A stretch of 64,000 nucleotides of DNA, taken from positions 1,054,001-1,118,000 of the forward strand of contig NZ_LFBU01000001.1 in assembly GCF_001045555.1 (NCBI RefSeq), written 5' to 3'. This DNA comes from Marinobacter subterrani. Lineage in GTDB: Bacteria; Pseudomonadota; Gammaproteobacteria; Pseudomonadales; Oleiphilaceae. Position numbers and translations under genes: made by a program. The notes beneath the pieces are model-generated. The model worked only from the letters and a program-made list of their open reading frames with translations. It had not been told where the DNA came from and searched no databases. Of this stretch, positions 8,631 to 18,440 are shown one piece after another; the first letter of the stretch is position 1, and each line of letters starts with the position of its first letter.

Positions 8631-11600
8631 ATGCCTGAGCAAAAACTGGTTGCAGGTTTTTTCATGCTGGCGTTTACGCTGGCACTGACCGGCTGCAACT
8701 CCGGAAGCGACACTTCCTCGGCCGACGGTAGTGGCGGCGGCGTGAGCCAGACCGACGCATTAATCGAGCCGGACGAAAACGAAGCATTGCTTTATTACAA
8801 AAGAACGGACGAAAACTACACCGGCTGGGGCCTGCATCTTTGGAACAATCCCGCCGATGGCTGCAATGGCCTTGCCGAGGGTGTTCCAACGGAGTGGAGC
8901 AGCCCAAGGCTGCCCGATGGCATCAATGACACTTACGGCGCCTACTACCTGATTCCCATGCGCGAGGCCGGTGAGTGCATGAACTTCATCATGCACAAGG
9001 GCGCTGAAAAAGATCTGGGCGGTATTGACCATCGCTGGCATTTCGATGCTCTGGGCAACCGAATCTTTACACTCAGCGGAAGCCAGCAACTGTCGCAGAG
9101 CCCGATTGAGGCAAAAACCATCACCATCAGCGGCGCAAAAGCCCACTGGCTTGATGAAACTACCGTTGTCATCAAGGACGCCGACAACCTGGCCCGCCTT
9201 GAACTGCGCCATGACCAGAATGCGGGCATCCGCGTTACCGCAGACGAAACGCTCAGCGGCGGCCGGGTGATTCAGCTGTCAGCTTCGACCCTGCCGACCG
9301 CACTCGCGGAGCAGTTCCCCCACCTGGGCGACTGGCCCGCATTCGAGGTTCAGGCAGCAACCAGTGACATTAAAGCAGCCCTGAAGGGTCAGTTGGTTGC
9401 CGCCGGGTACAACAGCAGCGATGACCTGGTCTTCGCCACCGGGGTTCAGGTTCCCGGAGTTCTGGACGACCTGTTTGCCTATGACGGTGATCTGGGTGCC
9501 GTCGTAGAAGGAGCCGATGTGAATTTCGCCGTTTGGGCGCCAACCGCACAGAGCCTGCGAATACATGCCTTTGACGAGACAGGCTCATTACTCGCGGGCT
9601 ACCCGGTAAACATGACCGAAACCGGAGGCGTCTGGCGCCACAGCGGAGATTTCGCTGAGCTGGATCATCAGTACTACCAGTACGAAATTTCCGTTTATCA
9701 CCCGCGCACTGGTGAAATCGAAAATACCATGGTTTCGGATCCTTATGCCCTGAGCCTATCCGCTAACGGGCAATACGCACAGGTTGTCGATTTGGCAAAC
9801 AGCCACAAACCTGCCGGCTGGGACACCCTGGCACCACCCGCCATGGCGGCTCCGGAAGATGTCGTAGTTTACGAGGCCCACATCCGGGATTTCAGTGCCA
9901 CGGATGAGACACTGGAAAGAGCATTAAGGGGCAAGTACCGTGCGTTCACGGCCCCCGCCGATGGCAGTGTTGACAGCGTGGCACACCTCAAAGCCATGGC
10001 GGATGCCGGCGTAACCCACCTGCACCTGCTGCCGACCTTCGACCTTGCCACCGTCAACGAAAACCCGGACAACGTCGTCGACATTACCGACGATTTCAGT
10101 CGGCTGTGCAGGCTCTCCTCGGCAGCCGCCACGAACTACGCAAGCCTCTGCAACACTGGCAGAACCATTCGACAGGTTCTGGATGGCATGGATCCGCTGA
10201 CTGGCGACGCCCAGGCTCTCTATAGCACCTTCAGGAGTCTGGACAGCTTCAACTGGGGCTACGATCCGGTGCACTACACCGTGCCGGAGGGCAGCTATGC
10301 CTCCGATGCCAACGGCGCCCAACGAATTCTGGAATTCCGCGAAATGGTGCAGGCTGCCACCGGGCTTGGCCTGAACGTAGTCATGGATGTGGTATACAAC
10401 CACACCAACTCATCCGGGCTTGCCGAAAATTCTGTCCTGGACAAGCTGGTTCCGGGCTATTACCACCGCCAGAATCCGGAAACCGGAGCGGTTGAACATT
10501 CCACCTGCTGCGAGAATACCGCCAGCGAACACGCCATGATGGAAAAGCTCATGGTGGACTCACTGGTAACCTGGGCGGACCAGTACAGGATCTCCGGATT
10601 CCGCTTTGACCTCATGGGCCACCATATGCTCAGCAATATGGAGAAAGCGCTTGCAGCGGTAAAGGCGGTTGATCCGGACACCTACTTCTACGGGGAGGCC
10701 TGGAACTTCGGAGAAGTGGCCAATAATGCCCGGGGCCGGAACGCCATCCAGTCGAATATGGCAGGTACCGGCATCGGCTCTTTCAACGACCGGCTCCGGG
10801 ATGCCGTTCGGGGCGGCGGCCCCTTTGACGGCGGCGATGCCATCCGCGCCAATCAGGGACTCGGCAATGGGCTCTTCACCTTCCCGAACGATCGCAACAG
10901 TGGCAGCGAAGACGAGAAAAACCGGCTTCTCCAGGTCAGCGACTGGGTTCGCATCGGTATTGCCGGCAGCCTGAGGGATTTCAGCTTTGAAACCGCCAAT
11001 GGCGAGATCCTTAAGGGCTCCGAGATCGACTATAACGGGCAGAAAGCCGGCTACACCGACGATCCCCAGGAAATCATCAACTACGTGTCGAAGCACGACA
11101 ACCAGACCCTGTGGGACAACAACCAATACAAGGCAGATTATGCCGCGACCACCATGGAGCGGGCGCAGATGCAGGTGGTCAGCCTGGCCGTACCCATCCT
11201 CAGCCAAGGCATCCCGTTCCTGCATATGGGCTCAGAGCTGCTGCGCTCGAAATCCATGGAACGCGACAGCTACGACTCCGGCGACTGGTACAACGAAGTG
11301 GACTTCAGTTACCAGAGCTCTGCCTGGAACCGGGGACTGCCTCGCCAGGACAAAGACGGCTCAAACTGGGATCTGATTACCGAAGTCATTCAATCCGCCG
11401 GAGCCAATGCGGTCCCGACACCTGAGGCCATCAGCTACACCAACGCCCAGGTTCAGAAGCTCATCGGGGTACGCAAGGACAGCCCGCTGTTCCGCCTGCA
11501 AACAGCCGAGGCTATCCAGAACCGGCTGCGCTTCCTGAATACCGGCACCGGACAGATTCCGGGCATGATTGGCTACAGCCTGCTGGATGATAACAGTAAC

Positions 11601-11795
11601 GGCCTGGCAGATCTGGATGCGGTTAACGACGAAATCGTTGTTGTGATCAATGCCAGCAACAGCACTCAGATCCTCAACACGGCTCTGACCGGCGCCTTTG
11701 CGGTCCTGGCGGACACCTCACCAACTAACACGGCTAGCGCATCGGGCGGAGATTTCTCCGTTCCAGCGCTGTCCGTCGGGGTTTTTGCCCGCTGA
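8631..11795 (+). CDS. pulA: Lipoprotein pullulanase-type alpha-1,6-glucosidase (GH13)
   Basis: This enzyme hydrolyses alpha-1,6 branches in pullulan, starch and glycogen. I chose the ATG at 8631 because the protein then begins with a lipoprotein signal ending LALTGC (Cys22). The 87-nt extension to 8544 lacks such logic. The 1054-residue protein has a Ser/Gly linker, a PUD/CBM41-like domain (LLYYKRTDENYTGWGLHLWN, about 45-145), an N-terminal beta-sandwich, and the GH13 barrel. Catalytic motifs are DVVYNHT (about 586), GFRFDLMGHH (nucleophile Asp, about 656), YFYGEAWNFG (acid Glu, about 688) and SKHDNQTLW (about 820). YDPVHYTVPEGSY is typical of pullulanases, and a C-terminal pullulanase domain follows. 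It probably sits on the cell surface or facing the periplasm and feeds lamB. Confidence 0.94.
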   Translation: MPEQKLVAGFFMLAFTLALTGCNSGSDTSSADGSGGGVSQTDALIEPDENEALLYYKRTDENYTGWGLHLWNNPADGCNGLAEGVPTEWSSPRLPDGINDTYGAYYLIPMREAGECMNFIMHKGAEKDLGGIDHRWHFDALGNRIFTLSGSQQLSQSPIEAKTITISGAKAHWLDETTVVIKDADNLARLELRHDQNAGIRVTADETLSGGRVIQLSASTLPTALAEQFPHLGDWPAFEVQAATSDIKAALKGQLVAAGYNSSDDLVFATGVQVPGVLDDLFAYDGDLGAVVEGADVNFAVWAPTAQSLRIHAFDETGSLLAGYPVNMTETGGVWRHSGDFAELDHQYYQYEISVYHPRTGEIENTMVSDPYALSLSANGQYAQVVDLANSHKPAGWDTLAPPAMAAPEDVVVYEAHIRDFSATDETLERALRGKYRAFTAPADGSVDSVAHLKAMADAGVTHLHLLPTFDLATVNENPDNVVDITDDFSRLCRLSSAAATNYASLCNTGRTIRQVLDGMDPLTGDAQALYSTFRSLDSFNWGYDPVHYTVPEGSYASDANGAQRILEFREMVQAATGLGLNVVMDVVYNHTNSSGLAENSVLDKLVPGYYHRQNPETGAVEHSTCCENTASEHAMMEKLMVDSLVTWADQYRISGFRFDLMGHHMLSNMEKALAAVKAVDPDTYFYGEAWNFGEVANNARGRNAIQSNMAGTGIGSFNDRLRDAVRGGGPFDGGDAIRANQGLGNGLFTFPNDRNSGSEDEKNRLLQVSDWVRIGIAGSLRDFSFETANGEILKGSEIDYNGQKAGYTDDPQEIINYVSKHDNQTLWDNNQYKADYAATTMERAQMQVVSLAVPILSQGIPFLHMGSELLRSKSMERDSYDSGDWYNEVDFSYQSSAWNRGLPRQDKDGSNWDLITEVIQSAGANAVPTPEAISYTNAQVQKLIGVRKDSPLFRLQTAEAIQNRLRFLNTGTGQIPGMIGYSLLDDNSNGLADLDAVNDEIVVVINASNSTQILNTALTGAFAVLADTSPTNTASASGGDFSVPALSVGVFAR

Positions 11796-11809
11796 TCAAC
11801 GCGTATTGA

Positions 11810-11899
11810 GACCACCACACAGCTACCGCCACACCCGGTGGCTTTTACTTTGACACCTCCGACGAAGTGCCACAGGTCTATATTAAAAAGGCCGAATAG
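11810..11899 (+). pseudogene. Possible coding remnant downstream of pulA
   Basis: A stop-bounded 29-codon frame, different from that of pulA, encodes DHHTATATPGGFYFDTSDEV and then PQVYIKKAE. It looks more protein-like than random DNA and recalls carbohydrate-binding module edges, but it has no start codon or ribosome site. It could be the scar of a lost C-terminal domain or of another gene, or chance. Confidence 0.2.
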
Positions 11900-11941
11900 C
11901 AGAAAAGCCCGGGCATTCGCACCGACTTTTCATCTCTACCG

Positions 11942-11965
11942 GGGCGCCAAACGGCGCCCTTTTTT
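11942..11965 (+). terminator. Rho-independent terminator of pulA
   Basis: GGGCGCC (11942-11948) pairs with GGCGCCC (11953-11959) around a short loop, followed by six T on the plus strand. It separates pulA from the convergent ppiD, whose stop codon is only 10 nt further on. Confidence 0.9.
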
Positions 11966-11975
11966 CTAACCGAAC

Positions 11976-13823
11976 CTACGGGCGCTCAACTTCCGCACGA
12001 TTCCTCAGGAACTGCTGGTATGCAGCATACTCCTGCTGCCCCTCCAGCGATGCCAGGAATTGGCGAAGCTGATCCAGCTCCTTGCTATCCTCGGCAACCT
12101 CTCCATCGTTGACGGACTTCAGTGCAATGACCGAGGCAGAACTGGCTGACACGGTTTTGCCATAGCTCGCTTTGTCGTCGGCCGGACGGGGGAGCGAAAA
12201 AGCCTGTTGCATCACGGCAGGACCCGCTTTGGAGGAATTACGGGGCAGGCTGTCATAGCTGGTCCATTCCCCGGCACTCTCAGCAGAGTCGCCCGCCTCA
12301 AGTTTTGCGATGATGGCATCTGCCCTTTCAGCCAGGGCTTCCCGGGTTTTACGTTGCTCCAGCGCGGCCCGGATGTCATCGCGGACCTCTGCCAGAGGCA
12401 ATTGCTTCGCCTCACGGTGTTCGCGGACCCGCGCCACCACAGAGACACTGTCACCGACATCAATCAGTTCGGTATTGTAGCCACCGTCCAGTACGTCCTC
12501 CGAGAACAGCTGGCGAACCAGGCCGTCATGATCGAACGGCGCTGGCCCCCCTTCCCGGGTGATGCCTTTCGCCTCGCGAACCTCCAGGCCAAACTCTTTA
12601 GCTGGACCGGCCAGGTCGTCAGCGGCGTAGGCTGAGTCGGCAAGCTGGGTCCGGATCTCGGCAAACCGCTCATTGGCCTTGTCTCGCGCAAGCTCGCGGC
12701 GCAACTGCTCTTCAATCTCTGCCAAAGGCGGCACCTCGGACTTTCTGATGTCCTCCAGACGAATCAGATGTACCCCGAACGATGTCCGAACCGGCTTGGA
12801 AACCTCGCCTTCCTCAAGGGCAAACAGTGCCTCCTCAAAGGCCGGATCATAGATCCCGCGGCCGGCATAGCCCAGGTCACCACCGTCCTTCGCCGACACC
12901 GTGTCGATGGAATACTCCCGGGCCAGATCAGCGAACGACTCGCCGGCTTTCAGGCGCTTCTGAATCTCTGCAATTGTCTCGTCGGCCTTGCTGCCCTGCT
13001 CGATCAGAATGTGGGATGCACGGCGTTCCTCACTGGCAAGATCAGCGGCACGCTGCTCGTAGTACGCCTTGAGTTCCTTGTCACTGATGTCGATGTTCTC
13101 GGCCAGCGCTCCCAGGGAAAGCGTGATATAGGCAGCATCTACCTGCTCAGGCTGTTTGAATGCATCTTTGTTCTGCTGGTAGAACTCTTCGATCTCGGCA
13201 TCGCTTATCGACACCCTGTCGGAAACCGCACTGGCGGGAATATCGAGCACCCGGAAAGTCCTGGTCTGGTTCTGGATTTTCAGGAGCTGGGCTGCATTTT
13301 CATCCGCAACAACCGCGCTCTGGATGATGCCGGCACGTATCTGGTTGACCACATACTGCTTGCGTATTGCTTCGCGGAACTCGGCAACGCCCATTCCCAT
13401 GTTTCGAACGGTCGCGACAAAGCGGTCACGGTTGAACTGTCCATCCACCTGGAACTGGGGCATCCGGGTAATCAACGCATCAATGTCGGCGTCACTGAGC
13501 TCAAGCCCCTGACTTCTCGCATCCTGGATCAGGACCTGCTGCTGAATCAGGGAGTCGAGAACGTCTTTACGGATCTGGTCTTCATTGAGCAGGGAAGGGT
13601 CAGGAGTTTCCATCCTGGACAGCTGGCGCTGGCTCTCCAACTGGACCACGCGGAGGAATTCCCGCTCGGGAATATCCTCACCATTAACGGTTGCCACTTC
13701 AGGCTCGCCGGTAAAACCGCCGATAATGGCGTCCATTCCCCAGATGGATAGCGACACGATCAGTACGCCGATTATAATCTTGGCAATCGTGCCCTGGGCA
13801 TTTTCGCGAATATCTTGAAGCAT
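11976..13823 (-). CDS. ppiD: PpiD-type periplasmic folding chaperone / peptidyl-prolyl isomerase
   Basis: PpiD is anchored in the inner membrane and assists proteins leaving the Sec translocon. The 615-residue protein has one N-terminal transmembrane helix (about 12-34, IAKIIIGVLIVSLSIWGMDA), a SurA_N-like chaperone region, and a single parvulin domain around 265-365 with RRASHILIEQ, DGGDLGYAGRG and TSFGVHLIRLEDI. A helical C-terminal region follows. Its place downstream of hupB, at the end of the tig-clpP-clpX-lon-hupB order, is conserved in gammaproteobacteria. A terminator between hupB and ppiD implies partly separate transcription. Confidence 0.93.
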   Translation of the reverse strand: MLQDIRENAQGTIAKIIIGVLIVSLSIWGMDAIIGGFTGEPEVATVNGEDIPEREFLRVVQLESQRQLSRMETPDPSLLNEDQIRKDVLDSLIQQQVLIQDARSQGLELSDADIDALITRMPQFQVDGQFNRDRFVATVRNMGMGVAEFREAIRKQYVVNQIRAGIIQSAVVADENAAQLLKIQNQTRTFRVLDIPASAVSDRVSISDAEIEEFYQQNKDAFKQPEQVDAAYITLSLGALAENIDISDKELKAYYEQRAADLASEERRASHILIEQGSKADETIAEIQKRLKAGESFADLAREYSIDTVSAKDGGDLGYAGRGIYDPAFEEALFALEEGEVSKPVRTSFGVHLIRLEDIRKSEVPPLAEIEEQLRRELARDKANERFAEIRTQLADSAYAADDLAGPAKEFGLEVREAKGITREGGPAPFDHDGLVRQLFSEDVLDGGYNTELIDVGDSVSVVARVREHREAKQLPLAEVRDDIRAALEQRKTREALAERADAIIAKLEAGDSAESAGEWTSYDSLPRNSSKAGPAVMQQAFSLPRPADDKASYGKTVSASSASVIALKSVNDGEVAEDSKELDQLRQFLASLEGQQEYAAYQQFLRNRAEVERP

Positions 13824-13897
13824 GTTTCTCCCGAGTCCCTGTTCAAGGTCGTGCAGTGTTATTCGTTTCAGCGCGCTGTTACGGGCGGACCTAACGT

Positions 13898-13928
13898 AAA
13901 AAGGCGCACCCGGTTCGGAATGCGCCTT
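13898..13928 (-). terminator. Terminator between hupB and ppiD
   Basis: On the minus strand AAGGCGCA (13928-13921) pairs with TGCGCCTT (13908-13901), followed by further T. It lies about 50 nt past the hupB stop codon and would reduce read-through into ppiD. Confidence 0.8.
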
Positions 13929-13979
13929 GAATTCTTCTTGGGTGGCCCCCTGTGACAGGAACCACCGGAGAAAGAACCG

Positions 13980-14252
13980 TTACTTAACGGCGTCTTTCAG
14001 GGCCTTGCCTGCTTTGAACCCAGGCACTTTGGAGGCCGGAATCTTGATCTCGGCACCCGTCTGCGGGTTACGACCGGTACGAGCAGCACGCTCTTTAACG
14101 GAGAAGGTACCAAAACCAATCAGAGTGACCTGATCGCCTTTTTTCAGGGCGCCGGTAATGGAGGTGGTCATTGCGTCCAGAGCACGGCCAGCGGCGGCTT
14201 TGGAGATATCTGCGGACTCTGCAATTGCATCGATAAGTTCGGACTTGTTCAC
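13980..14252 (-). CDS. hupB: DNA-binding protein HU-beta
   Basis: HU bends and compacts DNA as a small basic dimer. The start is a GTG at 14252, giving [13 protein letters not shown] and exactly 90 residues, the usual HU size. AAGGGG precedes it, and the upstream extension to 14348 has no HU-like sequence. The signature [20 protein letters not shown] (the beta-arm) and the C-terminal [15 protein letters not shown] are clear. It lies 238 nt after lon and has its own strong sigma-70 promoter in that gap. Confidence 0.96.
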   Translation of the reverse strand: MNKSELIDAIAESADISKAAAGRALDAMTTSITGALKKGDQVTLIGFGTFSVKERAARTGRNPQTGAEIKIPASKVPGFKAGKALKDAVK

Positions 14253-14445
14253 ACTAAACCCCTTCGATTCCAGGTTGAAGATGTTATAGGTTGGTTTGTT
14301 TTTTCTCGGACGTTCTCGACTATCGCATAAGCGGTCGGAGAATTCCATTCTTCAGTTTTCTTATTCCTTGCGGCATTAAACCGGTGATCGGAATAGGCAC
14401 TTACTGCGCGGGAGCCCTTGGTATTGGCTGCTTCACGGCGAAACA

Positions 14446-14475
14446 GTTATACCAATGGGCTCTCTGGCATGTCAA
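14446..14475 (-). promoter_or_regulatory. Sigma-70 promoter of hupB
   Basis: On the minus strand TTGACA (14475-14470) and TATAAC (14451-14446) are separated by 18 nt. The promoter lies between lon and hupB and would give a leader of about 190 nt. A perfect -35 box fits an abundant protein. Confidence 0.75.
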
Positions 14476-14490
14476 CAACTCATCAAGGCT

Positions 14491-16908
14491 TTAATGTGTA
14501 TTTATGCGTTCTGAGGAGTCACCCTCGTCATCGCGGGGCTTACCGGAACCGGTTTCCGATGATGAGTCCACGGTCCGCGGCTCCGGCGGGTAAGCCAGTG
14601 CGATGTCGAGAACTTCGTCAATCCACTTGGCCGGGCGAATCTCCAGGGATTCCTTGATATTGTCCGGTATCTCCTTGAGATCCCTGACATTCTCATCAGG
14701 AATAATAACCGTCTTGATGCCCCCGCGATGCGCTGCCAGCAGCTTCTCCTTGAGCCCGCCAATCGCCAGCACACGCCCCCTCAGGGTGATCTCGCCGGTC
14801 ATGGCAACGTCGGCCCGTACCGGAATCTTGGTCAGCGCTGAAACCAGTGCGGTGCACATGCCAATGCCCGCGCTCGGGCCGTCTTTGGGCGTTGCGCCCT
14901 CGGGAACGTGAACGTGCAGGTCATGCTTCTCGTGGAAGTCATCGGCAATACCAAGGCCCGGGGCCCGGCTACGAACCACCGTCAACGCCGTCTGGATTGA
15001 CTCCTGCATGACATCGCCCAGGGACCCGGTTTTGACAACGCGTCCCTTGCCAGGGGTGAGAGCACACTCAATGTGCAGAAGCTCGCCGCCAACCTGGGTC
15101 CAGGCCAGCCCGGTAACCTGACCGATCTCGTTCTTCTCTTCCGCCAGTCCGTACTTGAACTTCTTGACCCCCGAGTAGTCCTCAAGCATCTCCGGCGTGA
15201 TCGCCACGGAGGCCTTGTCGCCACTCTCGACGTGGTCGCGTACAACCTTGCGGCAGATCTTGGCAATTTCACGCTCGAGGCCACGGACACCCGCCTCACG
15301 GGTGTAGTAACGGATCAGGTCCCGAAGCGTTTCCTCCGGCAGCAGCAGTTCGTCCTTGCGCAGCCCATTGGCCTTGACCTGCTTGGGCAGCAGGTAGCGC
15401 AGCGCGATGTTGACCTTCTCCTCCTCGGTATACCCGGGAATGCGGATAATCTCCATCCGGTCCAGCAGGGCCGGCGGGATGTTCATGGAGTTCGAGGTAC
15501 AGACAAACATCACATCCGAGAGATCGTAATCAACCTCCAGGTAATGATCGTTGAAGGTGTGGTTCTGTTCCGGGTCAAGCACCTCAAGCAGCGCAGAAGC
15601 AGGATCGCCACGGTGATCCATACCCATCTTGTCGATTTCATCAAACAGGAACAGCGGGTTCTTCACGCCCACCTTGGAGAGCTTCTGCAGAAGCTTGCCC
15701 GGCAGCGCCCCAATGTAGGTTTTCCGATGGCCGCGGATCTCGGCTTCATCGCGGACACCGCCCAAAGCCATTCGGGTGTATTTGCGATTGGTCGCACGTG
15801 CAATGGACTGCCCCAGCGAGGTCTTGCCGACGCCCGGAGGACCGACCAGACACAGGACAGGGCCTTTCACTTTCTTGACACGGCTCTGAACGGCCAGGTA
15901 TTCCAGAATACGCTTCTTCACTTCATCCAGGCCGTAATGATCCTGGTCGAGGATTTCACGGGCCTTCTCGATGTCGTGGCGAACCCGGCTGCGCTTTTTC
16001 CAGGGGACTGCCAGCATCCAGTCAATGTAGCCCCGAACCACGGTGGCTTCCGCAGACATGGGCGACATCATCTTCAGCTTGTTAAGCTCGGTTTCGGTTT
16101 TCTTGCGGGCTTCTTCCGGCAGGCCGGCTTCCTCAAGCTTCTGCTCGAGCTCTTCGAAGTCGTTGTTGCCCTCGCCCAGGTTACCCATTTCTTTCTGGAT
16201 AGCCTTCATCTGTTCGTTCAGATAGTACTCGCGCTGGCTGCGCTCCATCTGCTTTTTGACCCGGCCGCGAATGCGCTTCTCGACCTCAATCAGGTCAATC
16301 TCGCCATCGAGCTTGCCGAGCAACAGATCAACGCGCTTGCGGATATCCAGCGCTTCGAGGAGCTCCTGCTTTTCCGGAATACGCATCTCAAGATGCGCTG
16401 CCATGGTATCGGCCAGACGCTCAAGCTCGTCAATGCCGGTCAGGGCATTGGACACTTCCGAGGGCACCTTCTTGGAGAGCTTCACGTACTTCTCGAACTC
16501 GTCCATCAAGGTCTTGATCAGTACCTCTTCCTCGCGCTCTGGCAGACCGTCTTCATCCATCAGCACAGCGCTGCCTGAGAGGTACTCAGCCTCGCTGATA
16601 TCGCTGATGGTGGCGCGGGCATTGCCCTCAACCAACACCTTCACGGTGCCGTCCGGCAGCCTGAGCATCTGCAGAACCGTGGCCAGGGTACCCATATCAA
16701 ACACATCCTTTGGGCCCGGCTCATCGGTGGAAGCATCTTTCTGGGCGACCAGAAGAATCTCTTTGCTTCCCTCCATTGCGGCTTCCAGTGCCTGAATGGA
16801 TTTTTCTCGGCCCACAAACAGGGGAACCACCATGTGGGGGAATACCACGACGTCTCGCAGCGGAAGCAGCGGATATTCGTGCACGGCATTTTCAGGTATC
16901 CGGGTCAT
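14491..16908 (-). CDS. lon: ATP-dependent Lon protease
   Basis: Lon is a hexameric AAA+ protease that degrades misfolded and regulatory proteins. The 805-residue protein has the N-terminal substrate domain ([20 protein letters not shown]), a coiled-coil region (about 190-290), an AAA+ module with Walker [12 protein letters not shown] (about 356) and Walker [11 protein letters not shown], and the protease domain. The catalytic dyad is Ser679 in [11 protein letters not shown] and Lys722 in [14 protein letters not shown]. The C-terminus carries about 20 extra acidic and polar residues compared with the E. coli protein. It sits between clpX and hupB as usual. A weak heat-shock-like promoter lies 43 nt upstream. 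Confidence 0.97.
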   Translation of the reverse strand: MTRIPENAVHEYPLLPLRDVVVFPHMVVPLFVGREKSIQALEAAMEGSKEILLVAQKDASTDEPGPKDVFDMGTLATVLQMLRLPDGTVKVLVEGNARATISDISEAEYLSGSAVLMDEDGLPEREEEVLIKTLMDEFEKYVKLSKKVPSEVSNALTGIDELERLADTMAAHLEMRIPEKQELLEALDIRKRVDLLLGKLDGEIDLIEVEKRIRGRVKKQMERSQREYYLNEQMKAIQKEMGNLGEGNNDFEELEQKLEEAGLPEEARKKTETELNKLKMMSPMSAEATVVRGYIDWMLAVPWKKRSRVRHDIEKAREILDQDHYGLDEVKKRILEYLAVQSRVKKVKGPVLCLVGPPGVGKTSLGQSIARATNRKYTRMALGGVRDEAEIRGHRKTYIGALPGKLLQKLSKVGVKNPLFLFDEIDKMGMDHRGDPASALLEVLDPEQNHTFNDHYLEVDYDLSDVMFVCTSNSMNIPPALLDRMEIIRIPGYTEEEKVNIALRYLLPKQVKANGLRKDELLLPEETLRDLIRYYTREAGVRGLEREIAKICRKVVRDHVESGDKASVAITPEMLEDYSGVKKFKYGLAEEKNEIGQVTGLAWTQVGGELLHIECALTPGKGRVVKTGSLGDVMQESIQTALTVVRSRAPGLGIADDFHEKHDLHVHVPEGATPKDGPSAGIGMCTALVSALTKIPVRADVAMTGEITLRGRVLAIGGLKEKLLAAHRGGIKTVIIPDENVRDLKEIPDNIKESLEIRPAKWIDEVLDIALAYPPEPRTVDSSSETGSGKPRDDEGDSSERINTH

Positions 16909-16950
16909 AGGAAGTCCTCTGACGATATTTTTTTCAGCATATCACCCTTC

Positions 16951-16976
16951 ATTGGGGCGCCGACGTAAATTGCAAT
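16951..16976 (-). promoter_or_regulatory. Possible heat-shock (sigma-32) promoter of lon
   Basis: On the minus strand ATTGCAA (16976-16970) is followed 12 nt later by CCCCAAT (16957-16951), resembling the CTTGAA and CCCCAT boxes of sigma-32 promoters. It lies 43 nt before lon, a classical heat-shock gene. The -35 match is weak. Confidence 0.3.
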
Positions 16977-17020
16977 ATTTTTACCGGAGGGAACGAAGGG
17001 GAATGGCATATAACGAAAAC

Positions 17021-17050
17021 GGGGTCAGATGAAAGCCTTCATCTGACCCC
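17021..17050 (-). repeat. 30-nt GGGGTCAGATGAA hairpin, copy 1, at the clpX 3' end
   Basis: A perfect 13-bp stem with an AGCC loop, GGGGTCAGATGAA (17021-17033) and TTCATCTGACCCC (17038-17050). The same hairpin, with one loop base changed, recurs at 37030-37059. On the minus strand it lies 31 nt past the clpX stop and is followed by GTTTTC, so it may serve as a terminator. Palindromes of this kind behave like REP elements. Confidence 0.85.
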
Positions 17051-17080
17051 TGTCTGGCTGGGCCGCTTACGGGAAACAGC

Positions 17081-18364
17081 TCAATCCTCGGGCACCGCCT
17101 TGGCATGATCACTGCTAGCGTAGATCTTGAACGGCTCGGAATCTCCCTTGATCACGCTTTCATCAATCACAACCTTGGTGACGTCATGTTCAGACGGAAT
17201 CTGGTACATGGTATCCAGCAACGTTGCTTCCATGATCGACCGCAAGCCACGGGCACCGGTTTTCCGAACCATGGCCTTCTTGGCAACGGCACGCAATGCA
17301 TCATCCCGGAAATCCAGTTCAACGCCTTCCATGTCAAACAGCTTCTGGTACTGCCTGGTCAGCGAGTTCTTGGGCTCGGTCAGGATCTGGATCAGCGCCT
17401 CCTCATCGAGCTCGTTGAGCGTTGCAACCACTGGCAGACGGCCAACGAATTCCGGAATCAGGCCATACTTGACCAGATCTTCGGTTTCCACATCCTTAAT
17501 GATATCGCCGGTGTTCTTGGCGTCGTCCTGGCTAGCCACGGAGGCCGAGAAGCCAATGCTGTTCTTCTCGGTGCGCTCACGAATCACCTTGTCGAGACCT
17601 GCAAAGGCACCGCCACAGATGAACAGCATGTTGCCGGTATCGACCTGCAGGAATTCCTGCTGGGGATGCTTGCGGCCACCCTGGGGAGGAACCGAGGCAA
17701 CCGTGCCCTCAATCAGTTTCAGTAATGCCTGCTGCACACCCTCACCGGACACGTCCCGGGTAATCGAGGGGTTATCGGACTTGCGCGAGATCTTGTCGAT
17801 CTCATCAATGTAGACAATGCCTCGTTGCGCCTTGTCGACATCATAGTCGCACTTCTGCAGCAGCTTCTGGATGATGTTCTCGACATCCTCACCCACGTAC
17901 CCGGCTTCAGTCAGGGTGGTCGCGTCTGCAATAGTGAAAGGGACATTCAGCATGCGGGCCAGGGTCTCGGCCAGCAGGGTCTTACCGCTGCCCGTCGGGC
18001 CGATCAGCAGAATGTTGCTTTTGCCCAGCTCGACATCACCCTTACCTTCGCCATAGCGTAGACGTTTGTAATGGTTGTAAACCGCAACAGACAACACGAC
18101 CTTGGCGCGATCCTGACCGATGACGTACTCGTCGAGGGTCGTGCGGATTTCGGCCGGAGTAGGAAGGCGATCGCCAGGCTCTTCCTGAGCATTCTCCTGG
18201 ATTTCTTCCCGGATAATGTCATTGCACAGGTCAACGCACTCGTCGCAGATGAACACCGAGGGCCCTGCAATGAGCTTACGGACTTCATGCTGGCTCTTTC
18301 CACAAAACGAGCAGTAGAGCAACTTGCCGTTATCGTCGCCCCTGCCGTTTCTTTCATCTGCCAT
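17081..18364 (-). CDS. clpX: ATP-dependent Clp protease ATP-binding subunit ClpX
   Basis: ClpX unfolds substrates and feeds them to ClpP. I chose the ATG at 18364, giving [14 protein letters not shown] and 427 residues. The open frame extends upstream into clpP but without family similarity, and AGAGGT precedes the chosen start. Features are the N-terminal C4 zinc-binding domain (CSFCGK and CDECVDLC), Walker A GPTGSGKT, the GYVGED pore loop, Walker [10 protein letters not shown], and the NSIGFSA segment that carries the IGF loop for docking ClpP. It lies 76 nt behind clpP. Confidence 0.97.
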   Translation of the reverse strand: MADERNGRGDDNGKLLYCSFCGKSQHEVRKLIAGPSVFICDECVDLCNDIIREEIQENAQEEPGDRLPTPAEIRTTLDEYVIGQDRAKVVLSVAVYNHYKRLRYGEGKGDVELGKSNILLIGPTGSGKTLLAETLARMLNVPFTIADATTLTEAGYVGEDVENIIQKLLQKCDYDVDKAQRGIVYIDEIDKISRKSDNPSITRDVSGEGVQQALLKLIEGTVASVPPQGGRKHPQQEFLQVDTGNMLFICGGAFAGLDKVIRERTEKNSIGFSASVASQDDAKNTGDIIKDVETEDLVKYGLIPEFVGRLPVVATLNELDEEALIQILTEPKNSLTRQYQKLFDMEGVELDFRDDALRAVAKKAMVRKTGARGLRSIMEATLLDTMYQIPSEHDVTKVVIDESVIKGDSEPFKIYASSDHAKAVPED

Positions 18365-18440
18365 TGAAATACCTCTGATCTCGTTTTGCCGGTGCAAAGA
18401 ACTCATGCGCCGGTCAAGTATGATGCGATTACTTCCAGTA

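Noticed and set aside
15073..16578. 501-codon open frame opposite lon
   Set aside because: It is an antisense shadow of lon with no independent support.
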